Shown here one piece after another: positions 11,152 through 29,479 of a stretch of 64,000 bases of DNA. The stretch lies in assembly GCF_901709675.1 (NCBI RefSeq), contig NC_051090.1:4332342-4396341 (forward strand). The letters run 5' to 3'. The number at the start of each line of letters is the position of its first letter. The first letter of the stretch is position 1. Source of the stretch: Syngnathus acus. Lineage: Eukaryota > Chordata > Actinopteri > Syngnathiformes > Syngnathidae. The position numbers and the translations under genes were made by a program. The notes beneath the pieces were generated by a model that saw only the letters and a list, made by a program, of their open reading frames with translations, was not told the DNA's origin and did not search any database.

Positions 11152-14100
11152 ATGCTCCTTAAGCCAAAGTATGACCGCTTTCGCAACGAGTCTGTGACTT
11201 CTTCCTCCGATGACCTGATGCAGAGCTTAGCCATGAGCGGCAAAGTCGTGGCCACACCGGTGGTCTCCTCCTCGGCCCCCGGCCTCCCCTTGCCTCCCCT
11301 GGACTCCGGCGCCAGGTCCTCCGGTGCGGCGGCTCTGGCCGACTCGCCCTGCCTGGATGGGGAGCAGGACGGCACCACTACCTTCTGCATGCTCATCCCT
11401 AAGATGCCGCAGTGGAAGTTCTCCAACTCCTTGCTCAGCCGAAGCCCGTCCAACTCCAGCTCCAGTTCCAGCTCCAGCAAGGACTCGAGCAAAAATGCTC
11501 AGCAAGGGTCCCCTTCCACTTCAATGTCGTCGCACAGGCACAGCGGGGCGCCCTCGGCCAGCGGCCCCGTGGCCAGCTTGGCCGCCGTGCTCAACTCCTG
11601 TGACCCGGTGTGTGTCACCCCGTGCTCGCTGCAGGCCATTCGCGGGCAGAGAGCGGCGGCACAGTCCGGACACGGGTTCGGGGAGATCACGGCGAGCCCC
11701 GGGGAGTCCGGCGCCGGAGGCTCCAGGTCGGGGATGAGTCGCAGGACCAGGGTGGAGGGCATGTGGCCAGGCGGGGACGATTTCAGTCAGAAGGGCAGCT
11801 TCATCCACAAACCTTCCCAAGGATGGCTGCATCCGGACAAGAAGATCGCAGGACCGGGAGCTTCTTACATTGTCAGGGTGAGTTCAGAGTCATTTTGAAT
11901 TCCTTTCCCCAAAACTCAATTCATCCATTTTCTCTTGGCGTGAGGGTAGCAGGTTAGCTGGAGCTGTCACCTGCCATGAGGCATTCAGAAGAATTTGACC
12001 CAACATATTTCAATTTGCTGTAGGTCAACATGGTAAAAAAAATAAAAAGGCAAGAAGAAAAGAATTTCAATGTCTGACTGGTGATATTGGCAACAAAGCA
12101 ACAAGTCAGTAATGCTGGTGTGAAATCAAATTTACCAATCAAACTTTAGCTGTCCAGCAAGATCAAAATAAGACAAGAGTGTCATAATTACTCATCGTTA
12201 CACAAGCAAGATCAGAAAACTAGATTGACCAGAAATAAGAAAAAACAAAAAAAAACAAAGCGTGTCTGCCAGTTTATAATGCAGAGCATGTGGCTGGGCT
12301 CGGGAAACGCATCTTTCATCCAGATTAATGACTTGGCGCCCAAGTGCCGCTCAGCGTGTATTTAGCACGGTTGCCATGCGTCGCACTATCAACAAAATAG
12401 TCAACACCCCTTACAACTGCTTCATGAAGCAATTTTGAAGCTTCGTTTGCTCATCTGTTTTCAAATGAAGGGATTAAAAGTAAAAACTCACCTCTCGCCA
12501 CTCCCCCTGTTGCTCCCCTCCTCCCCCCTTTACGACTCCCGACGAGCCCGTGAGACCAGTTGGAGGGGGAGGTAGGAGATGGGGGCTCTTGAACAGGCAT
12601 GCTCTCTAATGGCATTACCCAGGCACCATTCATTCCTATATTCAATTACATTTAATCACAGTCACTGGCGTCATGAGATGTCCAGGACGGAGGTCGGCTC
12701 ACCAAGGGGGGGAGGGGCGGGGTTACGATCAGTATGGTGGTCCTCCCCCCCCCCTCTATTTGATGGACACCGTTTTAAGTTGCAAACCACATGTAGATCT
12801 ATGCATGCTGCATACGTTGACTTTGGATTTCTGCTGTGCTCGGCCGTTTATTAAGAGCACAACCGCAGACACGCCCTTACACATTTCTACCCCCCCCCCC
12901 CCCGGGGTAAATACGCAAGTGTTTTTTTTAAAGTGATGCTTTCATGTGACTGCTACTGCATTCTTTGTTGTGTAATACAGCGCTCAAAGCAGCTTTTATT
13001 TAAAAAGCATGTTGAAGCTTTGTGTTTTATTCCAGAACAATATGGTAGCCACCTTTGGATAGTAATTTTTTTATTTATTTTTTTATTATTTCTCATTAAT
13101 ATGAGGTGACGCAGGGTGTTTGAAAGAGGGTGACAGTTATTGAATTTCGGAGAAATACTTCTTGGAAAGTCACAGTGCCTGCAGTCAGAGATAGCCGAGC
13201 AGATAGGACGGCTGGAAAACGTGATGCGCTCGAACAGCAGATGTGTGTCTATTGTGCGTGTGTGTGTAACAATGGAGGCATTCAGTGAAAAAAAAAGAGG
13301 GGGGGTTCCATTTGCTTGATGGAAGACTTCCCCCATCTTGAAATTTAATTGTGAGTTTCATTAAGCAGTTGATCAGAGATATTTTACAGCGCAGTCGTCC
13401 ATATGAGATGTTACTATTGTTGAAATGTGAATATCTAAATTTTGGAAAAAAATATTAATCAAAATTCCTATGACAAAATATATAATAATCAATTTCACAA
13501 TGCTTTTTTGTTCACTTCGAGTTTTTCGGGCCATATCCAAATCTTATATTTTATTGAATTTCCGCAAATTTCCTAAATTATGAATGTTATTAGACCACGA
13601 AATGACGTCAGATTTCCTGGAAAGGGCTGGCGATAAATAAATTAAATTAGATTTTTGTTTTTTTCTCCCACAAACATCTGATTTTAATTTAGTTTTCTCA
13701 CCCTTTGGTTATGTAAAAAAAAAAAGATTTACAAAAATAAATCAACTATTGGAATTTGCCTTTTTTCTCCTGATGACACACTTTAAAACTTTTTTTTAAA
13801 AATTCTACCACATTTATTTATTTATTTATATAATGAATAATTTTCAGGCCGACCCAATGACATTGGATACAGTGGTTGGGCATTACTGCTTTCTAGCGCC
13901 TTGATGCACATTAGTAGGTTAACCGAGGAGCATCCTGACGCGAACTGATACAAACAAACTCCCAGCAGAGACGTGTGATGCTCCGCTTTGGCCCGTGCCT
14001 GCGAGCTTTTAGTGCTTCTAATCCAGTCAAGGTGCCATTAGCACCTTCGCTTGCCGTCCATTAGGATGCTACTCAGCTGGCCGGAGTACACTCGGAAACC

Positions 14101-17100
14101 TCTATTTGTGGATTTAAATTCATGTAGGGTTGGAAATAGACTCCCCCTCCCTAAGTCTGTTTTTGACTGGCACACATGATGATTTTTTGGTTGATTTGTT
14201 TGTGTGTGCAGTACATGGGCTGTATTGAAGTGCTGAAGTCAATGCGCTCCCTGGACTTTAATACACGCACTCACGTGACCAGGTAAGAATTGTTTGAATC
14301 ATCTGTTGAGGACTGTGTGAATTTACCCCCTACATTGCCTATGTGGAAAAACCTGGAATAGATTTGAAAATTTTCACTAAGCAACACGATATTTGGTAGA
14401 ACTGGCTAATATGAGTGGATCCACCATTTTTTAATCCTTTTGCACATTTCCAGATATTCTTGAAAAGAAAACTCACAGATATTTTGTCCAGGTTTGAACC
14501 ATGATGGTGAATACATCATGAGTAGATCCACAAAAAAAAAAAAAAAACCTGAAAGGGCACAAGAAGACTGCCATTTTGGTTTGAAGTGGCCATTTTTATT
14601 TCCCACATTTTGTCCAGTTGCTCCCAAATTTGAACCATCTAAACTCATTCCCACAAAAACAAAAGTACAACAATTTAGGTTTTTCATTTTTGAGTGAGAC
14701 GTGTTTTGAATGCACCTGACAGGATGCACAATGGCCCAAGAAGCCGTTCTGTTTTTGTGCCCGCCACACATGATGTTATTATTGTAGCAGCAGGCCTCGG
14801 TCTCTCGGGAGACGTGCTCGCTCCCCCTTTCCACCTCCCGCACTTTCTCCCACCCTCATCTCTCTCCCCTCAATCGATTGGCAGTAATGTGAGCCTGCTA
14901 GGCTAAAGTGAAGGCGGGGGGGGGGCAGTGATGGAGTGATAAAGGGGGGTGGGATGTATTATTGATGATGTTCACTAATGACTGTGGAAAGCTGCAGTGG
15001 TCCCCCGTTGAACCCGCCGGATAATGTTGGCGGGTGGGAGTGGGAGGGGTGGAGCAAACAACAAAACATATAAGGATAGAAAAGTTACACACCTTAGTGA
15101 GAGTCGCTAACATTAATCATAACCACCAAGCCGAAGTCACATGACTGAATTTTGAAGGGACTAATTTAGCATGGCAATCATCATGAAATGTTTTAATCAA
15201 TATGCGGATTATTGCTGATACAGCAGATTTTTGAGGAAAAAAAAACAATTGCGATGTCAATAGTCAAGAATGTTGTTTATTGTCCAGAGCGTCGTCATCA
15301 TTGGACATTGCCTCCGTTGTCGGTGGTGTTAAATAGCAACACGGAACAAAACAACAACAATGGCTGTCCTCGCCGGTGTGAATCATTCCAAACAACGTTC
15401 TTGTGCAAGGGAGGGGAGGGGGGGGGGGGCAACGGAGAGGCCTGGGACCTTTACTCAAGACAAAGCCTAGGACTGCTGCGGCTTTTTAAATATTTACGAG
15501 CCACTCGATAGGGGCCGCCGGGTTCTTGACTGCTGTCCCCGGCGTCCCATGACAGCGAGGCAATGAGCGCCTGCTTCTCTCCCTCCGCCTGACACGCACA
15601 CACAAGCGGCCATTTTCTTGTCATTCCTGGGAGGCTCTCTGTGACATTTTTTTCTGGAAATGTGGGAAAAAGTATAAAGTCACTGTTGATAGTATTTTGG
15701 TTTTTCACAAAGTCATAACAAATATGAGATGAAAAGGAATTGGAGGCCACAGTTACTATCAGGGGCAGCGCTATGCCGAGGCTGGGGGGGGGGGGGGGGT
15801 GGCAGTTAAGCCCCTCCGGCATTTTATTTGATGTTCTAAATATATTTGTAAATTATGTAGAAACCGAACTATGTATGGGTCAAGCCCACATTAGCCGTGG
15901 GAAAAAAAAATCCCACAGCCGTGTTAATTTATAGGGTCACTAGCCACTTTATTAGGTACACCAGCAAAATCCAATGCATTCATTTTGCAGTCTCGTGGAT
16001 CTTATCAGTAGAATAACTTGACCTTTGACCTTTCTTTATTCCGCTAATTAGGGAGGCCATCAACAGGCTGTGTGACGCCGTGCCGGGTGGAAAAGGCGTA
16101 TGGAGAAAGAAGGTCGGTTGTGAATTTATCCTCTTCCTCAACCCTAATGATGATATTTTGTACGTATGACATCAACTTGTTGTCCTTCTTTCAGTCTGCA
16201 AACAAAGCTCTTCAGTCCATCATGGGAAAGAGCAACCTGCGTTTTGCCGGCATGAGCATCGCTGTCAATATTTCCATCGACGGATTGGGACTACTCATTC
16301 CCACCACGCGACAGGTTGAAATGACTCAAATTCATTTCATCGATCTGTTCGGTGAATTAAAAATTCAAAACATTCCAGTTAAAAAAAAAAATCAATGAGG
16401 CATTTTTGGGTAATTCTCGCAGATGTTAGCACATCACCCCATGCAGTCCATCTCGTTCGCTTCAGGCGGAGACACGGTGAGTCAAGTATTTAATTGCAAC
16501 GTTGTCCAACCATCTTTTAGCATCTTCCACTAATGTCGTTATTTATTTCGCAGGACTCCCCCGATTATGTTGCATACGTGGCAAAAGACCCGGTCAATCA
16601 AAGAGGTAGCGTGCCCGAGTCGAAAATCCACAATCATCTCAAGTTGGTAGCTTTTAAACTTACACGGCTGGTGTCATCCTTGTCGGCCAGCGTGTCACAT
16701 TCTGGAGTGCTCGGACAGTTTGGCCCAGAGTGTCATCAGTACCATCGGTCAAGCCTTCGAGCTGCAGTTCAAACAGTATCTGCACAGTCCACCCAAGACT
16801 CTGACGTCTTTGGACAGGTAAAGGCACAGCACAACATACACTTATCATTTTTAACGCCTTAATGTAGCAAAACGTCTCGTGACAACCCAACCATGATGTG
16901 TGTGTGTGTGTGTGTGGTGGAGGGGGGGTCAGCGGAGTACTCCACCAATACGGAATAATAATTAAAATTAATGCACTGCCTTATTGATCAGCAGGAACAA
17001 TAACAGGGCACCAAAATAGAAACTGCTAACGTGAGGAAGACTCGTTCGCATTGTGTTAGCACGCACACACATGTCCTGTCTGCAGTCCTTCCATCCAGCA

Positions 17101-19071
17101 GCAGTCATGGTGATCCATATATATGTTCAGCAGACCTAAATAGATCATCTTCGGATGTGGGGATGACATCTGATCGGCTTAATCCAATGGAACGCCTACA
17201 TCGTCGTCGTTATTGGCACCGTCCATGCAAGCTTATTAAACTGGGGGATGGGCCAATTTTAGTGCTCAAGGGCCACATTTGATTTTCACAACTGAGAGCT
17301 GGGCCAGATCATTTGTAAATTAGGTTACATAAATAAACGGGGGAAAATATTAGAGAGTTCATGTTGGATCAAGCGGTGTTAAAATAGTGCGCGACCAATC
17401 GGTTCTGTTCTGCGGGTGGATGTCAATTCATTTATTTCCTCAGGTCCTTCAGGACGGAGGAGCCGGCGTGGGGGGAGGACGACGACTTCTCCGAGCACGA
17501 TTATTACAACAGCATCCCGGGCAAGGAGCCTCCCGTGGGCGGGGTGGTGGACTCCCGACTGCGGCCTAGTAAATCTCAACTAGCTCACATCCACGCACAG
17601 CCGCAAAGCAGAGCAGCACAACAGGTCATTGATAGCAGACTGTCCAGTAAATAACAATTTCCCACAGATGACCTCGTATACTGATGTGCCATGGCGCAGT
17701 GGTTGGGATTCACTGATCTTAAGTAACCAAAACACAAGATAAAGAAATACCTCTCCTCCATTGAGGCCCACTGCAGTTTCAAAAACAAACTCCCTACCCT
17801 CGGCGCCTGTGATGTTGCCGCGCCTTAATTGCCCCAAAAAGGGAATCTGACTCACTTGATCGGCTGACCCGCAGTGAGAAGCAAAACACGCTAACGTGCT
17901 GTGGCTTGGGTTTCAAATAGAGTGCCTCCAAACTACATTATGCGAGGTGGTGGCGGGATGAAGAAGATAGTCATGCATTATTAAGGATGGATGAGTTGTT
18001 GTTGTTTTTTTTTTGTGTGAAGTTTGACTGTGTGTTGGTGTGTAGATGGGCTCGCCGGTAAAAAGGGAACAAGTGGCTCACCATGCAAGTCAGCTGTGCT
18101 ATGAACTTCAGTGGGAGGCAGATGCAAGCAGTAGCTCAGGTGAGACACCCAGTGGCCATATGAGAAACTACAACTCAATAAAGTCAACAATTCTAACCTA
18201 AACCATTATTAGAGCACATTTTATGCCATTTTTATCACAAATCCTAATTTGGACTTCTCCTTAGTATAAAAAAAAAAAAAAACATCCAGTTAATAATGAA
18301 CTTTTTTTTATTTTAGATGGTTACCTGTGCGCTGACGGCCAGCCACCTGGGAATAAAGACTACGAGGAGCACCAGTATGTGAACACGCAGAGTTTTGAAA
18401 ACTTGGAGTCTTTGCATCAGGGCCCCGATGGACAGAGAGGGGCCAGGGGGCCCGACAGTCCCAAGAAGGACCTTTTTGACATGAGTGAGTTCTGACAGCA
18501 CTCGTAATTAGGGTGATACAGACTGGATGAAAAGTTATTTCTCACGCTCCCCTGCAGGACCTTTTGAGGACGCCCTAAAACTGCACGAGGCCGGCGGTGC
18601 TGCTGGGGCGGAAGGTGTGCAGCTAGTGGAGGATCAGTGGCCCAGCCCTCCACGGCGCAGGGCCCCCGTGGCCCCGAATGAGGAGCAGCTTCGGCGGGAA
18701 ACCTGGTACCACAGCCGAATGAGCCGACGGGATGCCGAGAAGCTGCTGGTCCGAGACGGAGACTTCCTTGTGCGGGAAAGCACCACCAACCAGGGCCAAT
18801 ACGTGCTAACGGGCATGCACTGCGGCCTGCCCAAACATCTGCTGCTTGTGGACCCCGAGGGAGTGGTGAGTGGAAATGAGCTGGGAAAGATGCTAACTCA
18901 TTAGCGGCGAGCTGCAATGCATCTCTTGTTGGTCACATCAAGGTGAGGACAAAAGACATGTTATTTGAGAGCATCAGCCACCTCATCGCGTACCACCTGA
19001 AGAACGAGCTGCCTATCGTAGCGGCCGAGAGCGAGCTCCACCTCAAGCAGGTGGTCAAAAGGAAACAATGA
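11152..19071 (+). CDS. shc2: SHC-transforming protein 2 (SHC2/SCK), long p66-like form
   Basis: Phosphotyrosine adaptor that couples receptor tyrosine kinases, chiefly in neurons, to GRB2-Ras. Twelve coding exons: 11152-11877, 14212-14282, 16052-16112, 16195-16314, 16423-16476, 16554-16605, 16691-16817, 17444-17624, 18046-18139, 18317-18484, 18558-18865 and 18943-19071; all join in frame to 696 residues. Order: Ser-rich CH2 region (1 to about 210), PTB domain (about 215-403, GSFIHKP to TSLDR), CH1 with GRB2-type sites YYNSIPG (about 425) and QYVNTQ (Tyr516), then SH2 (601 to the end) with FLVRES (Arg624). SHC2 rather than SHC3 is shown by [31 protein letters not shown] and [16 protein letters not shown]. 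The N-terminal [11 protein letters not shown] resembles the start of p66 SHC1 and SHC3. A GTG codon at 11137 opens the same frame five codons earlier. Confidence 0.95.
11878..14211 (+). other. shc2 intron 1
   Basis: A 2.3 kb intron without recognisable exons. The region around 12280-12400 and about 13890-14100 has balanced base composition and dense homeobox- and E-box-like words, unlike the AT-rich remainder, so both are candidate conserved non-coding elements. Poly-C tracts lie near 12748-12755 and 12891-12903. Confidence 0.35.
15935..15985 (+). repeat. Fragment of CACTTTATTAGGTACACC repeat
   Basis: CTAGCCACTTTATTAGGTAC followed by ACCAGC is the end sequence of a short DNA-element family seen more completely at 19646-19797. 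It lies in the shc2 intron before the 16052 exon. Confidence 0.5.
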
Positions 19072-19175
19072 GACATCTGCCCACCTCGCCGCATTGGGAT
19101 GGTAAGCATGGAACAAAAGGAGCAAGTCAGAAAATAGCTCATGAATGTATCTAGATGAAATTTGCTGGTTTCACT

Positions 19176-19250
19176 TTTTAACTCATTCACTGCCATTGAC
19201 GGCTATACACGTCAAAGTTTCATTTTGAACCGGGCAGTGAATGACCACAA
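19176..19250 (+). repeat. AACTCATTCACTGCCATTGACGG short inverted-repeat element (copy 1)
   Basis: TTTTAACTCATTCACTGCCA at the left and GGCAGTGAATG near the right give inverted termini around a short core with ACACGTCAAA. A second, clearer copy is at 40899-40976 in a shd intron. The form fits a tiny non-autonomous DNA element common in percomorph genomes. This copy lies in the shc2 3' UTR. Confidence 0.55.
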
Positions 19251-19645
19251 TATTAGGTACACCAAAGTAATCACTTCTTTCTGTTTCTTTTTCTGTTGCA
19301 GTGTAAACGAAATAAGGGTCTGTTTATCCCAAGTGGACACTTGTGTGGACATCATTGTCGTTTTTGGGATATTCATATCATCACCTGGTCATGCCCAAAG
19401 GTCCCACTCAGCATGCTGCTATGAAGCTAAACAAAGGAGCTCCAGGATTTCCATGTCTCTTGTATAGTCACACTGGCCCTGCTCTGCAATGACTTAGTAG
19501 TTAAGTTGCACACATGGACACAAACTTAACTGGTGGCAGGGAAAAAAACTGTTAACCTAAAACAAACCTGCAATGATGGACAGTCACAATATCCAATATA
19601 GTTCCATGAATCATGCTTTGTTTGTAACATATGGTGCATAATCAT

Positions 19646-19797
19646 CAGCCACTTTAATAGGTATAGTAGTCAATCTTCCATAAATGACTGTACAGTATTG
19701 GAATTTAGTCTTTACTGAGCATTATAATCCTTGCGAAGGCAGGTCGATAAGAACTTAGGTTGTGTAGGTGTACCTAATGAAATGACAGGTGAGTGTA
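19646..19797. mobile_element. MITE-like element with GTGTACCTAATGAAATG ends
   Basis: The left end CAGCCACTTTAATAGGTA and the right end GTACCTAATGAAATGACAG are imperfect inverted repeats about 150 bp apart. They match the widespread CACTTTATTAGGTACACC fish element. There is no coding capacity. It lies inside the predicted shc2 3' UTR. Confidence 0.55.
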
Positions 19798-20570
19798 TTA
19801 AGAACTCGACTCCTGTCCAACTTCAGTGCCTTAATAACTATGCAGTGTGGGGCTGTACCGACTCTTTTCTCCTGCAATGCCAATGAGTGACTATAAAAAC
19901 ATCAGGATGCTTGTGTATTTAGAAACGGGAATGAAAGCTGCTCATTTTAGGGGTCAATATATAATCATCTTAAGTGCCCTCAGTTGCTAACTCCCTTTAG
20001 GGTCAAGTCAGACATATGACTTGTTTTCTTTGTTTCAGGTTCAGGAAAACATGGTTTTGTCACAACTCTCATTTTCTTTTCTTTCTCAGGAATTTCTTGT
20101 CTATGCTTCATTTAAAACATGCTTCACAATAAAAGTATTGGAAAACCGTGGCGCAATACAATGAAGTGAACAGCAAGACCAGTGGATGGCTTTTTATGTA
20201 TTTATTTTGGATGAAAACAGGGAAAATATATTGTAAAAAAAAAAAAAAAAAAAGTAGGTCAATCTCACAATATCTTCTAAAAATAAACACATTGGCTTTT
20301 TATAAAAGGCATACCACACTTATGTCACTATATTGCTGGCATGGATGAACAACTACACATTATTCGTAGTAAAAAAATAATTTTGGACAGTTTGGGGGAA
20401 TTCCTGTCATAGGCCAAAACTTTGACAATTCAGCATTACCTGTTTACATTATCAAAGTTGAATTAATGGTGGAATTAACGTTAAATTCCAGACATGGGTT
20501 CCTTGAAAGGCATCGTTGTACACTTGTGCTTGCTTGATATAATGAGCTATAAAGATGGATGACATGGATG

Positions 20571-27014
<6,444 letters not shown>

Positions 27015-29250
27015 GTTGTTCTACCTTGCCAGAAACACTCCACTAAAAATGTTTATGGGGTAAAAAAATAGGAAGAAACCTGTGAAGGAGGTAGAGGTGA
27101 GTGTCCCACCACGACTGGCCCCTCTCCATCTCAGGTACCATCAGGTAAGTAGTCACAGATGCCAAGTGGGACACTCACTAGCCCCGCCCACTTCAATGAA
27201 TGAACCAATCAGCGCAGCGCAAATTGTAATGAGGTTTGCGTCCTCTCGCGTGGGCGTCGTAATTAAAAGTAAATCAATTAAATATCGTGTTTGTTGAAGC
27301 GCCAAGCTTTTAAGCACCAAATAGTGAATAAATACACTTGAATTTTGTTGCTATTGTTGTGAAAAGTTAGCAAAACAATTATGGCAACCAGGCTAATATA
27401 GCCAAACCCGGAAGTAAACGGACATTATGTTAGAAAAGCCCTTAAACAGCAAGCAAATGTTAGGTTTATCTTGTCTTATTTTATTTTATTAATTCCAACG
27501 TAGACGAGAGTGTTTTGTGATCAATAGCCGTATTCGAGCTATTCCTCTGCAGTACGCAACGTCCACCGAAAGGGGTCAGTAAAGACAAGCAAAACAAAGC
27601 CATCTGCTTTCTGTTCCAATTTCCAAGAGTGCAAACAACGACGCACCATTTATTTTGAAAGATAAATATTGCTATTTGCAGGGGAAATCAACACGTGATG
27701 TTTAGAGGAAACATCAAAACCCAATTTATCCCTCTATAATGAGGAAGCTGTATTAATTTCCCTGAAATATTCCACATTGCCTCAGTGTGATTCCATGCAA
27801 TTGCTGGTGCCCATGCGGCACCGTTTATTTTTGTTGAAAAGATTCCTTTTTATACCTGCCGTTCTCTGTAATTATCTCGCTGTATGAGATCACAGTTTTT
27901 TTTTCCAATTCTCCACATACTCCCGTTTGTATTAGGATTTTCCATCTCTCGCTCCCGAGAGTTCTAAAGTGGCCAAGTTGTATAATGTGTTCAGTGATGA
28001 TAATGATGCAGGTGAAATGGAGAATGACAAACCGAGGAGTGTTATTACGTTACATGATGGTCTGTCATTTTGGGGAAATCTTGTCGTAATGCAAGTCAAA
28101 TGGCACCTTGGAGGCCCCACTTGAATTAATTCCAAATAACTTGACCCCTACAAGAGTCATTTGTCATCTTATTTTCATTCGAGCAAACTGGAGAGATTAA
28201 CCATGTTTTCCTTTTGGTTTGCAATGCATCAATGACTGCATCTCATGAGTCACAACTGTTTTAAAGTGAATAGCAGAATACTGGATTAACCATCATAACC
28301 CCCCCAGTGGCTTCGGATTTTCTTCCAAATGGTCTGGCTCATAACAGGAGCCAGGAAACCCTTAAACACTTTGAGCAAGAGGAGGAAGATGTAAGGGGTC
28401 TGATGTTGATGGTTATCTTATGCGGTGGAGGGTGTGTGTGTGCATTCGGATTCCAGTACAATGACCTCATCCTCTTTCCCGCCTGGAGGAGAAAGCGAGC
28501 TCATGAGTGTCGTAAAGAATAAACAGCATTTACAGACCTTAATGGCTGTAGCACGTCCAATGTGCCCTGGTGGACATTGGAGAAGAACAAACTATGGGAG
28601 GAGATTCAATATGTCCGATCGGGATGTGCAGGCCTCAGCGATTTTTACCACATCTTGTATATGTTTGAGTTGCTGATTATTGAGATTCATTGAAAAGCAT
28701 TTTAAAACCTCTTTTGCAAAGGAACATTTCAAAACATCTGGAATTCATTCCAAAAAGCTTGGAGAGTACCTCATCAATCCCCCTCATGTGATGTTGCCTA
28801 GTTTAGTTATTAAATGGTTCATAATAGGACTAAAGCTGTTGTTATACATGCAAAATAAAATTGGATCCGATTATTCGATTAGCCGATTCTTAAAAAAAAA
28901 GATACTAGTTCGTGCAGTTGGTCAGCTCAAAGTAAATGCAGTGCAGCCTAAGCCATTAAAGATGATTCAAATTTGAATCAGCAGTCAATTTGATATGACT
29001 CGAGAATTAAAAGCCCTCCGGTGATGTCATGGGGATAAATAATGCACATCCACGCAGCGTGTTCGTGCGAGCTGATTTAGCCTCTCTCTCTTTTTCCTCT
29101 GCGTGATATTTTTAGAGGAAACTCCATGTTTGCAGATATTTAAATGAATGAACGCTCCAGTGCGCGTGGAAGGAGACTCAGATAATAAGAGCAAGTGAAG
29201 CACCTCCCCTTTAAACGCTTTGACTTTCTCTCTCTTTCTCTTTATCTGCA
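27015..29250. other. Divergent ankrd24-shd intergenic region
   Basis: No exon was recognised. A 13-bp perfect inverted repeat (27097-27109 and 27166-27178) lies about 90 bp upstream of the ankrd24 start. A well-balanced, non-repetitive block at about 27700-27870 and further ones to 28200 could be regulatory. GC-rich DNA with a CCAAT box (27205-27209) near 27180-27260 may be the ankrd24 promoter. Confidence 0.4.
27097..27178. repeat. Perfect 13-bp inverted repeat upstream of ankrd24
   Basis: GTGAGTGTCCCAC at 27097-27109 is matched exactly by its reverse complement at 27166-27178, with a 56-base loop that contains two CAGGTA words. It would fold as a hairpin in a 5' UTR transcribed from either strand, or it may be the ends of a tiny DNA element. 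Confidence 0.6.
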
Positions 29251-29479
29251 AGCTCCACTCCACGCACTCGCTCCCCACTCATTTGGACATTTGCCTTCGC
29301 AGGATCGCCGCTGGATTTACACCCCCGATCTACTTCCACCCCGGGATTGTTTTTGGAAGAAAAAGACGATTTGTGTTTTGAACTGAAACGCGTGGAAGTT
29401 GTTTCGTGGGCGGACACGAGGGAAGACGGAATGAAGCGTGCAAAGTGGCTGAGGGGCTGAACGCACGTCAACGCTGCTG
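29251..29479 (+). promoter_or_regulatory. shd: Probable shd promoter and non-coding first exon
   Basis: A pyrimidine-rich TCTCTCTTTCTC stretch is followed by GC-richer DNA that ends at a strong donor (GCTGCTG|GTGAGTCC, exon end 29479). It is the only such block upstream of the shd start, and the acceptor before the start codon (CCGCTCAG|, 30332) could receive it. The transcription start is not visible. Confidence 0.4.

Larger units (their letters stand above)
19072..20570. other. Convergent 3' UTRs of shc2 (+) and ankrd24 (-)
   Basis: The shc2 stop is at 19069-19071 and the ankrd24 stop at 20573-20571. An AATAAA on the plus strand at 20128-20133 probably ends shc2 (3' UTR about 1.1 kb). TTTATT at 20201-20206 is an AATAAA on the minus strand and probably ends ankrd24 (3' UTR about 0.37 kb). 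A 19-base poly-A run lies at 20236-20254. The shc2 3' UTR contains two repeat insertions, listed separately. Confidence 0.6.

Noticed and set aside
11227-11832. Long antisense and out-of-frame ORFs across shc2 exon 1
   Set aside because: They are shadows of a GC-rich, Ser/Ala-rich coding exon; only the plus frame continues through eleven further exons and matches SHC2.
14406-14843. 145-residue minus-strand ORF in shc2 intron 2
   Set aside because: AT-rich, crosses a poly-A/T run that encodes a string of Phe, and has no similarity to known proteins.
11152-19071. SHC3 as the identity of the SHC gene
   Set aside because: The N-terminus is SHC3-like and a CKS gene is near, but [40 protein letters not shown] and [14 protein letters not shown] are specific to SHC2, and ODF3L2 and MIER2 are SHC2 neighbours.
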